Part shown: piece after piece, positions 1 to 6,148 of the stretch
Numbering within the stretch: position 1 is the first letter of the stretch
How the letters are laid out: the number at the start of each line of letters is the position of its first letter
Assembly (NCBI GenBank): GCA_021799965.1
Contig: JAJYZL010000005.1
Location: forward strand, 1 to 11,282
Length of the DNA stretch: 11,282 nt
Direction: 5' to 3'
Source: a bacterium
GTDB taxonomy: Bacteria; Patescibacteriota; Minisyncoccia; UBA6257; 02-FULL-45-10c
The notes under the pieces: generated by a model
Seen by the model: the letters and a program-made list of their open reading frames with translations, nothing else
Databases searched by the model: none
Told to the model about the DNA's origin: nothing
Made by a program: the position numbers and the translations under genes

Positions 1-1
1 T

Positions 2-907
2 TCCGATCTGAAAACTATTTTAGATGCCGCTAAAAAACGCGGAGAGGTGAGCGATCACCTTCTTTTCTACGGACAAGCAGGACTTGGAAAAACCACACTT
101 GCTTATTTAGTTGCGCGCGAAATGTCGGCAAATTTGAAAATAACTTCCGGTCCGGCTTTAGAAAAAATGGGAGACTTGGCGGCGATTTTAAGCAACTTGG
201 AAAAAGGAGATGTTTTATTCATTGATGAAGCGCATAGATTGAACCGCGCTATTGAAGAAGTGCTTTATCCGGCTTTAGAAAACAGAAAATTGCATTTAAT
301 AGTTGGAAAAGGTCCGGGAGCCAGGACTTTGGCAATAGATCTTCCGCCGTTTACTTTGATTGCGGCCACAACGCGTGCAAATTTACTTTCCGGTCCGCTT
401 CGTTCGCGCTTTGGAGCTACTTTCAAACTTGATTACTACGAAGTTCCTGATATAGAAGCTATTGTGAAGCGTTCAGCCAAGCTTTTGAATTTAGAAATTG
501 AGCCCAGAGCTTTGAACGTGATCGCCAGAGCATCAAGATTTACCCCTAGAACGGCAAATAGACTGCTCCGCCGCGTGAGGGACTTTGCCGATGTTAATGA
601 TTCTCCGAAAGTTACCGAAGATATCACCAAGCAAACTTTGGAAATGCTGGAAGTGGATAATTTGGGCCTTGAGCCGACAGACAGACAGCTGCTTTTGACT
701 ATAATTGAAAAATTTAAAGGTGGTCCAGTGGGCATTCAAACCCTTTCTGCGGCGCTAAACGATGACAGTGGAATCATTGAAGATGTTTATGAGCCATATC
801 TTATGAGTGTTGGTCTTCTGGTTCGCACCCCGGCCGGCAGAATGGTTACGGATGAAGCCTATAAGCATTTAGGTATTAAAAATCCGAAAGGAGAGGAGTT
901 ATTTTAA
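2..907 (+). CDS. ruvB: Holliday junction branch migration helicase RuvB (5' end outside the window)
   Basis: RuvB is the hexameric AAA+ motor that drives branch migration of Holliday junctions together with RuvA in recombinational repair. The reading frame is open from base 2 (SDLKTILDAAKKRGE, matching the conserved lead-in to the RuvB Walker A), so the GTG at 47 is internal and about 301 residues of a family normally near 330-350 are visible. Numbering from base 2, the Walker A is GQAGLGKTT (about 24-32; the family usually has GPPGLGKTT), the Walker B is VLFIDEAHR (about 71-79), the sensor I stretch AATTRANLL follows at about 121, and the arginine finger lies in PLRSRFG. The C-terminal winged-helix domain is complete, with GGPVGIQTL and IEDVYEPYL. 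The stop is TAA at 905-907. The partner ruvA lies about 9.4 kb downstream, so ruvA and ruvB are not in one operon here. Identification is secure from motifs; the Walker A variant conserves the catalytic GKT. Confidence 0.97.
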   Translation, partial: SDLKTILDAAKKRGEVSDHLLFYGQAGLGKTTLAYLVAREMSANLKITSGPALEKMGDLAAILSNLEKGDVLFIDEAHRLNRAIEEVLYPALENRKLHLIVGKGPGARTLAIDLPPFTLIAATTRANLLSGPLRSRFGATFKLDYYEVPDIEAIVKRSAKLLNLEIEPRALNVIARASRFTPRTANRLLRRVRDFADVNDSPKVTEDITKQTLEMLEVDNLGLEPTDRQLLLTIIEKFKGGPVGIQTLSAALNDDSGIIEDVYEPYLMSVGLLVRTPAGRMVTDEAYKHLGIKNPKGEELF

Positions 908-994
908 TTATTACAAACTAATTACAGATATTTATTTTTGGGATACAGTGAAGTTTTTTCGCTTATTTTGTGCGGTAATAAAATATTGTAAGTA

Positions 995-1066
995 TGCCAG
1001 GCAGTAGAAATTCGGCCATTGCCAGGCAATAAATATAATTTATAGCCGAATTTTCACTGCCTGGTA
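995..1066. repeat. Imperfect inverted repeat of about 72 bp ending at a start codon
   Basis: The left arm (995-1016, beginning TGCCAGGCAGTAG) and right arm (1045-1066, ending ACTGCCTGGTA) are reverse complements over 22 bp with 3 mismatches. A smaller near-perfect hairpin, ATTGCC-A-GGCAAT, lies inside at 1018-1030. The last base of the right arm is the A of the ATG of the next gene. No T-run follows either arm, so it does not look like an intrinsic terminator. It could be a small non-autonomous mobile element or a structured leader. The 158-bp gap between ruvB and the next gene holds nothing else convincing apart from a TATAAT at 1034-1039. Confidence 0.75.
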
Positions 1067-1548
1067 TGATAATCCAAGAATTTTTGCCGAATCCGGTTGG
1101 AGCGGATAATGCCGGAGAATATATAAAAATTTTTAATGACGGCGACAAGGTCGTTAATTTAGCCGGTTGGAAAATAAGCGATGCGTCCAATAAATCGTTT
1201 ACTTTGAGCGGAACTATCCAGCCGAGTGTGAGTTTGAGCCTGCCTTATTCAAAAACAAAAATTTCTTTGAATAATAACGGCGAAACCATTTCTCTTTTTG
1301 ATGCGAAAGGTGTTTTGGTAGATAAATTGGGATACAGCGGGATTGCAACGGAGGGAAAAGTGATAACTCATCAAAAAACTGAAACCATCGAGGTTGGATT
1401 TACAAATGGCGAAGTGCTGAATCAAAGACTAATGCCATCAAACGGAAAAATGATAGCCACAGATCTATTTTTAGCATTGATCTTGGGAGTGGTGGCGGTG
1501 TATGTTATCCTGCAATTAGAGAAGAGACTGGATATTAAATTATTTTAG
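1066..1548 (+). CDS. Lamin-tail-domain (LTD) protein with a C-terminal membrane anchor
   Basis: The 160-residue product begins directly inside a lamin-tail-like fold: IIQEFLPNPVGADNAGEY at 2-19, a central NLAGWKISD (about 31-39), and the closing strands GETISLFDAKGVLVDKLGYSG (about 77-97). LTD proteins in bacteria are usually exported and cell-surface or nuclease associated; no catalytic residues are evident here. A hydrophobic segment at about 132-150 (LFLALILGVVAVYVIL) followed by a short charged tail suggests a C-terminal membrane anchor. No signal peptide is visible before the LTD, which is odd for a protein whose domain should sit outside the membrane. In frame upstream only about nine codons are open before a TAA at 1036-1038, and there is no Shine-Dalgarno site. 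The inverted repeat at 995-1066 abuts the ATG, so the 5' end may be rearranged or the gene truncated. The domain assignment is fairly sure; the start and functionality are uncertain. Confidence 0.7.
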   Translation: MIIQEFLPNPVGADNAGEYIKIFNDGDKVVNLAGWKISDASNKSFTLSGTIQPSVSLSLPYSKTKISLNNNGETISLFDAKGVLVDKLGYSGIATEGKVITHQKTETIEVGFTNGEVLNQRLMPSNGKMIATDLFLALILGVVAVYVILQLEKRLDIKLF

Positions 1549-1565
1549 GAGTTGAAAAAATAGTG

Positions 1566-1587
1566 CCACTACACCGCGGTGTAGTGG
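1566..1587. repeat. 22-bp perfect palindrome
   Basis: CCACTACACCG followed immediately by its exact reverse complement CGGTGTAGTGG, with no loop. It lies 18 nt after the stop of the LTD gene. The downstream flank (GAAAATAAT) has no T-run on the + strand, so a + strand terminator is not supported. On the minus strand a T-rich stretch follows 4 nt after the stem, but no minus-strand gene lies upstream. The function is unknown; compare the palindrome at 3229-3254. Confidence 0.8.
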
Positions 1588-1612
1588 GAAAATAATCTGT
1601 CGTTAAAAGGTT

Positions 1613-1726
1613 TCGCCCGTAGGGCTAAGACCGAGGGAGTCTGTGACGCGGCAATCTTACAACTCAATTGATTCCTGCCTGCCGGCAGGCAGGGCTTCGG
1701 CAGCACTCGCAATGACAAAATTCAAT
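1613..1726. repeat. Probable dispersed intergenic repeat cluster with a 20-bp palindrome
   Basis: This stretch combines a GCCC-GTA-GGGC hairpin (1615-1625), the phrase TCTGTGACGCGGCAATCTT (1640-1658), a perfect 20-bp palindrome CCTGCCTGCC/GGCAGGCAGG (1674-1693), and CAGCACTCGCAATGAC (1701-1716). The CGCAATGAC (reverse complement GTCATTGCG) and CGGCAATCT phrases resemble dispersed intergenic repeats I know from several bacterial genomes; that is recall, not a search result. Reading it as protein gives a low-complexity leader with no similarity to TsaE, so I treat it as non-coding sequence before tsaE. Confidence 0.55.
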
Positions 1727-2170
1727 ATGCTAACCAAATCAAAAACACACACACAGAAAATTGCAGCAGACTTAGCCAAGAAAATAATTTCTGAGAGCGC
1801 CGGCAAGCGTGCTGTGGTTTTGGCACTAATTGGAGATCTGGGCGCCGGAAAAACAGCTTTTACTCAAGGGTTTATAAAAGCGCTGGGCGTAAAAACTCAC
1901 ATTCCCAGCCCGACTTTTGTAATTTACAGGCGATATCCTATTCGTAAAGAAAACGGCGGATTTAAAAACGTTTTTCATTTTGATTTATATAGAATTCAAA
2001 AACCGAAGGAAATAGTTGATTTGGATTTCAGAAATATTTTAAACAACCCGGAGAACATTGTTTTGATTGAGTGGCCGGAAGTTATAAAAAAATATTTACC
2101 AAAGAAAACGATTTGGGTGAAATTGGCTCACAGCGGAAAAGCGAATGAACGCATTATAAATGTAAAATGA
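1727..2170 (+). CDS. tsaE: tRNA threonylcarbamoyladenosine biosynthesis ATPase TsaE
   Basis: TsaE is the P-loop ATPase that works with TsaB and TsaD to form t6A37 on ANN-decoding tRNAs in the cytoplasm. With the start at 1727 (MLTKSKTHTQ) the product is 147 residues, the usual family length. The Walker A GDLGAGKT is at about 36-43, followed by the family signature IPSPTFV (about 59-65), HFDLYRI (about 85-91) and the Walker B-like VLIEWPE (about 111-117). The frame stays open upstream to 1643, but those 28 codons cover an intergenic repeat and palindrome and look nothing like TsaE, so I exclude them; ATG 1712 is a second possible start. I see no clear Shine-Dalgarno site. Its usual partners tsaB and tsaD are not in the window. 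The product name is secure; the start is moderately sure. Confidence 0.94.
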   Translation: MLTKSKTHTQKIAADLAKKIISESAGKRAVVLALIGDLGAGKTAFTQGFIKALGVKTHIPSPTFVIYRRYPIRKENGGFKNVFHFDLYRIQKPKEIVDLDFRNILNNPENIVLIEWPEVIKKYLPKKTIWVKLAHSGKANERIINVK

Positions 2171-2177
2171 AAATATC

Positions 2178-2264
2178 AAAGATCAAAATGACAGATAAAA
2201 AATGTTAAAATTGTTTCTGAAAACTTTTGAAGTTTACATTGTTATTTTCCATTTTGATTTTTAA
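2178..2264. repeat. AT-rich extended imperfect inverted repeat
   Basis: The left arm contains ATCAAAATG (2182-2190) and the right arm its exact complement CATTTTGAT (2250-2258). Pairing continues inward with a few bulges along AAAAAATGTTAAAA against AGTTTACATTGTTATTTT. It lies between tsaE and the Pol I 5' nuclease gene. It could be a hairpin in the tsaE 3' UTR or a low-complexity repeat of the kind common between genes in AT-rich CPR genomes. No T-run typical of an intrinsic terminator directly follows a GC-rich stem. Confidence 0.5.
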
Positions 2265-2319
2265 ATTTTTAATTATTACCAACCCCCTTTCTTTATTAGG
2301 AGTTTATGAATGATTATTT

Positions 2320-2325
2320 TATACT
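2320..2325 (+). promoter_or_regulatory. Putative -10 box (TATACT) directly before the Pol I 5' nuclease gene
   Basis: TATACT matches the bacterial -10 consensus in 5 of 6 positions and ends 6 nt before the ATG at 2332, placing the expected transcription start at or next to the start codon. This would give a leaderless mRNA. No good -35 box is present at 16-18 bp. An alternative reading is an AGGAG at 2298-2302 serving a tiny upstream ORF. Confidence 0.35.
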
Positions 2326-2331
2326 TAGTCT

Positions 2332-3192
2332 ATGAGAAAATTACTATTGATTGATGCAAATTCTTTAATTCATCGTTCATTTCACGCTCTTCCGCCGCTT
2401 ACTACGCCAAAAGGAGAGCCGATCAATGCGGTCTACGGCCTTTCCAGCATACTTTTGAAAATAATTCGCGATCATAACCCAGATTACATTGCTGCGGCTT
2501 TTGACAGGCCGGAGCCGACTTTCCGTGATGAACTTTTTAAGGAGTATAAGGCGCATAGGCCGCCAACGGATAATTTGTTGATCCCTCAGCTTGGAGAGGC
2601 GCACAATACTTTTGAAAAATTTGGGGTTAAAGTTGTGGAAAAAGCAGGTTTGGAAGCGGATGATATCGTTGGTATTTTAGCCGAAAAATTCAAAGCCGAG
2701 CCTGATATGAAGGTGATAATTTTTTCCGGAGATAAGGACAATCTTCAGCTGGTGGATGGTGATAGGGTGGTTGAAGAGCTTTTAAAAACCGGAGTGAGTA
2801 AGACGGTGGTTTATAATGAATCGCAATTTTTACAGGACTATGGATTTTCGCCGAGACAATTAGTGGACTACAAAGCGCTTGTGGGAGATGCGTCGGATAA
2901 TATTCCCGGAGTAAAGGGAATAGGTCCGAAAGGCGCCACTGATCTGATAAAAGAATACGGTACCGTTGAAAATATATATGAAAATATAGAATTGATCTCC
3001 AAAAAAGCGCTTAAGGAAAAATTGGCTGCAAATAAAGAAATGGCTTTTTTGTCTAAGCAACTAGCAACTATAAAAAGAGATGCACCCTTGGATATTTTTC
3101 TGAAAGATGTGAAATTTTCGGGATTTGATAAAGAGATACTGAAAAAATATTTTACAGAACTTGGGTTTAAGAGCTTAACTGAGCGAGTTTAA
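2332..3192 (+). CDS. polA: DNA polymerase I, 5'-3' exonuclease (flap nuclease) part, separate ORF
   Basis: The 286-residue product matches the N-terminal 5' nuclease of Pol I, which removes RNA primers and 5' flaps in lagging-strand maturation and excision repair. The metal-binding motifs are in order: LLIDANSLIHRSFHAL (about 5-20), AAFDRPEPTFRDELF (about 55-69), GLEADDIVG (about 106-114), FSGDKDNLQLV (about 131-141) and LVGDASDNIPGVKGIGPKG (about 184-202), the last two leading into the helix-3-turn-helix DNA-binding motif. It ends with ELGFKSLTERV, the normal end of this domain, where fused Pol I proteins continue into the 3'-5' exonuclease-like domain. The polymerase part is a separate ORF starting 137 nt later in another frame, with a palindrome between. 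No active-site residue looks lost, so a working stand-alone nuclease is plausible. The start at 2332 fits the family N-terminus; an in-frame TAG at 2326-2328 rules out an earlier start. Confidence 0.95.
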   Translation: MRKLLLIDANSLIHRSFHALPPLTTPKGEPINAVYGLSSILLKIIRDHNPDYIAAAFDRPEPTFRDELFKEYKAHRPPTDNLLIPQLGEAHNTFEKFGVKVVEKAGLEADDIVGILAEKFKAEPDMKVIIFSGDKDNLQLVDGDRVVEELLKTGVSKTVVYNESQFLQDYGFSPRQLVDYKALVGDASDNIPGVKGIGPKGATDLIKEYGTVENIYENIELISKKALKEKLAANKEMAFLSKQLATIKRDAPLDIFLKDVKFSGFDKEILKKYFTELGFKSLTERV

Positions 3193-3228
3193 AGAAATCT
3201 TTGTTTTAAAATCTGTGACGATAACGGC

Positions 3229-3254
3229 GGGTGCTACCCTATAGGGTAGCACCC
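3229..3254. repeat. 26-bp perfect palindrome between the two polA ORFs
   Basis: GGGTGCTACCCTA followed by its exact reverse complement TAGGGTAGCACCC. It lies in the 136-bp spacer that separates the 5' nuclease and polymerase ORFs. The downstream flank (CATTGTATTAATATTA) lacks a continuous T-run, so it is a poor intrinsic terminator, although it might still act as a processing or partial termination hairpin. Its presence exactly at the split makes an insertion origin worth testing. Confidence 0.85.
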
Positions 3255-3315
3255 CATTGTATTAATATTATTCCTATCAAGTTTGCCGCGATTATTCATA
3301 TTTAATATGAAGATT

Positions 3316-3321
3316 TATAAT
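3316..3321 (+). promoter_or_regulatory. Putative -10 box (TATAAT) directly before the Pol I polymerase ORF
   Basis: A perfect TATAAT ends 7 nt before ATG 3329, so transcription would start at about the start codon. No Shine-Dalgarno site is visible before this ATG and no convincing -35 is seen. If real, the polymerase part has its own leaderless promoter independent of the nuclease ORF. Confidence 0.4.
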
Positions 3322-3328
3322 AACTAAT

Positions 3329-4804
3329 ATGATCGGCTTTGATCTTAAAGAAAAAATAAAAGATTTAAAAAAAACTAGAAGGGGTATCCCTGAGGAAATT
3401 TTTGATCTGGGCGTGGCTTTTTGGTTAATAAATCCCGATGAGGAGAATTATACCGGAGAATATTTAGCCCCTAAATACATTCATAGAGAATTTGATAATT
3501 CTGAGGAGGTTTTAGATGAATTGAGAATATATGCCGTAGACAAACTCAAGGAATTAGGGATGGAAAAATTGTTTTATAAACTGGAAATGCCGCTTCTTTT
3601 AGTATTGGCGGATATGGAAATAAATGGCATAGGCGTAAACAAAGATAAGCTTGAAATTTTAAATAAAGCGGCCGGTAAAAAACTTTTGGAACTTACACAA
3701 AAAATATACAAAGAAGCCGGAGCGTCATTTAATATAAATTCACCCAAGCAACTAGGCGGAATTTTGTTTAATAAGCTTTCAATTGGCGCGCCAGCTGGAA
3801 TAAAAATTAAAAAAACTCCTACCGGCGCTGTTTCCACTGATTTTGAAACTCTTGTTTTGTTAAAAAAAGAGCATAAGATAATTGATTTAATATTAGAATA
3901 TCGTGAGCTTTTTAAGCTCCAATCAACTTACATAAAACCATTTCTAGAACTTATTGCTAAAGATGGAAGAATTCACACGAATTATTTGCAAACTGGTACA
4001 GTTACGGGCAGGCTTAGTTCAGAAAATCCGAATATGCAAAATATTCCAGCCGGCAATAAATCCGCCGATGAATTTAAGGACTGTTTTGAGCCGGCAAGGG
4101 GATACAGTCTTGTTTCTTTTGATTATTCCCAAATTGAGCTTAGAGTTCTGGCATCTTTAAGCGGCGATCCAAAAATGATAGAGGCTTTTAATAATGATCT
4201 GGATATTCACAAAATGACTGCGGCGCAGGTAAATAATGTGCCGCTTGAAAAAGTAACCCCGCAGATGAGACAATTTGCCAAAACTCTTAATTTTGGAATG
4301 GTTTATGGAATGGGTTTTATTGCTTTTGCCAAATCCAGCGGGTTAAGCGCTGCTGATGCTAAAAAATTTATCGCCGAATACTTCAGCGATTTTAAACAAA
4401 TTAAAAAGTGGCAGGAAAAAGTGAAAGAAGATGCAAGAAAGAACTGCTTTGTTTCTAATTTAAATGGCCGTAGGCGTTGGCTTTTAAATATTGTTTCTAG
4501 TTCTCAATTTTTAGCCAAACAAGCCGAACGCGAAGCTATAAATATGCCGGTACAAAGTTTGGCGGCAGATATTTTGAAAATAGCTATGATAAAAATAGGC
4601 GAGGAGTTAAGGCTTCGTGACCAATGGAATGATAAAATTAGGCTTTTACTTACAATTCATGACGAGTTATTATTTGAGATTAAAGATGATATAATCAAGG
4701 AGGCGAAGGGAGTTATCTCTGGTCTAATGGAAGGCGCCTTTAAATTATCGGTTCCCTTAAAAGTTTCGATTGAATCTGGAAGGACTTGGAATAAAATGGA
4801 TTAA
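3329..4804 (+). CDS. polA: DNA polymerase I, polymerase part with an N-truncated 3'-5' exonuclease-like domain
   Basis: The 491-residue product is a family-A DNA polymerase. Residues 1 to about 85 are the rear of a 3'-5' exonuclease-like domain (IGFDLKEKIK, FDLGVAFWLINPDEENY, LRIYAVDKL). The part that would carry the first exonuclease metal motif (DxE) is absent, so proofreading is not expected. The polymerase domain is complete: TGRLSSENPNMQNIP (thumb/palm, about 226-240), motif A SFDYSQIELR (263-272, Asp265), motif B with Arg314, Lys318, Phe322 and Tyr326 (RQFAKTLNFGMVYG), and motif C IHDELLFE (443-450, Asp445). The Phe at position 322 matches the Phe found in E. coli Pol I. It follows the separate 5' nuclease ORF and precedes the histidine kinase by 14 nt. 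There is no Shine-Dalgarno site; a TATAAT ends 7 nt before the ATG. A TGA at 3308-3310 blocks upstream extension in frame. Confidence 0.95.
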   Translation: MIGFDLKEKIKDLKKTRRGIPEEIFDLGVAFWLINPDEENYTGEYLAPKYIHREFDNSEEVLDELRIYAVDKLKELGMEKLFYKLEMPLLLVLADMEINGIGVNKDKLEILNKAAGKKLLELTQKIYKEAGASFNINSPKQLGGILFNKLSIGAPAGIKIKKTPTGAVSTDFETLVLLKKEHKIIDLILEYRELFKLQSTYIKPFLELIAKDGRIHTNYLQTGTVTGRLSSENPNMQNIPAGNKSADEFKDCFEPARGYSLVSFDYSQIELRVLASLSGDPKMIEAFNNDLDIHKMTAAQVNNVPLEKVTPQMRQFAKTLNFGMVYGMGFIAFAKSSGLSAADAKKFIAEYFSDFKQIKKWQEKVKEDARKNCFVSNLNGRRRWLLNIVSSSQFLAKQAEREAINMPVQSLAADILKIAMIKIGEELRLRDQWNDKIRLLLTIHDELLFEIKDDIIKEAKGVISGLMEGAFKLSVPLKVSIESGRTWNKMD

Positions 4805-4818
4805 TTTATTGATTACTG

Positions 4819-6147
4819 ATGAATAATTTTTTCAAAAATTTTCAGGAGTTTGTAAAAATGCCGCAAATGCGCATGCTTTGGCTTTTTATTTTGCTATTGT
4901 TGGTAATTTTGGGCATTGATTATGTATTTATTGATATCTTGCTATGGCGAATTGTGGTTTTTTTGACACTTTTTTCAATAGGAGTGGTCGTATTTTTTAG
5001 TAATTTGCGCGCGGCTAAATACAGTTTGAGCATAAAACAAGACAGAAGCCGCTTGGATTCCATAATATCCATTATTGATGATGGGTTGATAGTTTATGAT
5101 CAGGATTTTAAAATAATGATTTTTAATAAGACTGCTGAGGAGATATTTAATTTGAATAGAGAAAAAATAATTGGGAAAATAATTGCAATTGATAATTTAA
5201 GAGATAAAGAATTAAAATTATTAACGCAAATCATCTATCCTTCTTTGGCGCCGACAGTGGTAAGGCGTTCTGAACAAGGCGCTTATCCGCAAATTATGGA
5301 TATGTCTTTTGATGATCCGCGTTTAGAACTCAGAGTCTCCACTAATCGATTGCTTGATGAAAATGGGATAGCCTTTGGTTTTTTAAAGGTTGTTCGCGAC
5401 AGAACTAGAGAGGTAGAGCTTTTGAAATCAAAGAGTGATTTTATTACGGTTGCCGCGCATCAACTCAGAACCCCGTTATCTGCCGTAGGGTGGGTATTTG
5501 AAACATTAAAAGAAGAAAAACTTACTAACGAACAACAAGAAACTGTAAGAATTGGAGCTGCTGCATCCTCTAATTTATTAAAAGTTGTTGAAGACTTGCT
5601 CAATGTATCAAAATTAGAAGAAGGTAGATTCGGTTATGAATTGCAGAATTTTGATTTAATAAAATTCCTAGCTTCTTTACTATCTCAGGCCGAAGCTATA
5701 GCTAAGCAATATAATGTGAATGTTTATTTTGATCCTGGAGCAGAAAGTTCTTTGATGATTTACGGCGATCCGTCAAAACTTAGTATGGCTATTTCAAATC
5801 TCTTGGATAATGCTATCAAATATAATACCGCCAATGGACAAGTTACGGTTTCAATGCAAAAACTTAAAGATAAGCCATATGTACAAGTGAGTATTAAAGA
5901 TACGGGCATGGGAATTCCTCCGGAAGATCTTAAAAAACTTTTTGGAAAATTCTTCAGATCGAGTAATGTAATGACTAAGGAAACCTCCGGATCGGGTCTC
6001 GGCCTATATATTACAAAAAATATTATAAATAGGCACGGCGGTGAAATATCAATTGAATCAGAGCTTAATCGCGGGACTACGGTTTCTTTTACGTTGCCCA
6101 CAGATCCATCCTTGGTTCCACAAAAAGAAATAATATACGGAGAATAG
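4819..6147 (+). CDS. PAS-domain sensor histidine kinase, membrane bound
   Basis: The 442-residue product has two hydrophobic segments near the N-terminus (about 19-36 and 43-61) with almost no extracytoplasmic loop, so the signal is probably sensed in the membrane or cytoplasm. A PAS domain follows (about 75-195: IISIIDDGLIVYDQDFKIMI, FNKTAEEIFNL, and GFLKVVRDRT at its end). The HisKA domain carries the phospho-acceptor His214 in AAHQLRTPL. The HATPase domain is complete: N box SNLLDNAIKYN (326-336), G1 DTGMGIP (361-367), F box FGKFFRSS and G2 GSGLGLY (391-397). All catalytic boxes look intact. It starts 14 nt after the Pol I stop and is followed 1 nt later by mutM, so it is probably co-transcribed. 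No response regulator is in the window, making it an orphan kinase here. I see no clear Shine-Dalgarno site before ATG 4819. The signal and partner cannot be told from sequence. Confidence 0.92.
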   Translation: MNNFFKNFQEFVKMPQMRMLWLFILLLLVILGIDYVFIDILLWRIVVFLTLFSIGVVVFFSNLRAAKYSLSIKQDRSRLDSIISIIDDGLIVYDQDFKIMIFNKTAEEIFNLNREKIIGKIIAIDNLRDKELKLLTQIIYPSLAPTVVRRSEQGAYPQIMDMSFDDPRLELRVSTNRLLDENGIAFGFLKVVRDRTREVELLKSKSDFITVAAHQLRTPLSAVGWVFETLKEEKLTNEQQETVRIGAAASSNLLKVVEDLLNVSKLEEGRFGYELQNFDLIKFLASLLSQAEAIAKQYNVNVYFDPGAESSLMIYGDPSKLSMAISNLLDNAIKYNTANGQVTVSMQKLKDKPYVQVSIKDTGMGIPPEDLKKLFGKFFRSSNVMTKETSGSGLGLYITKNIINRHGGEISIESELNRGTTVSFTLPTDPSLVPQKEIIYGE

Positions 6148-6148
6148 C

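Noticed and set aside
963..1190. 75-codon open frame on the minus strand over the LTD gene start
   Set aside because: It overlaps the LTD coding region and the inverted repeat, has no ribosome binding site and no recognisable protein features.
1566..1587. Palindrome as a + strand intrinsic terminator of the LTD gene
   Set aside because: No T-run follows the stem on the + strand.
1643..1726. 28-residue N-terminal extension of TsaE
   Set aside because: It translates intergenic repeat and palindrome sequence and has no TsaE similarity; the family length is met from 1727.
3193..3328. Hidden coding sequence joining the two polA ORFs by frameshift
   Set aside because: All three frames of the spacer contain stops, none gives recognisable exonuclease-domain sequence, and no slippery site is evident; programmed frameshifting is not supported.
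5760..6101. 113-codon open frame on the minus strand inside the histidine kinase
   Set aside because: It is antisense to the conserved HATPase motifs and is a shadow of that coding sequence.
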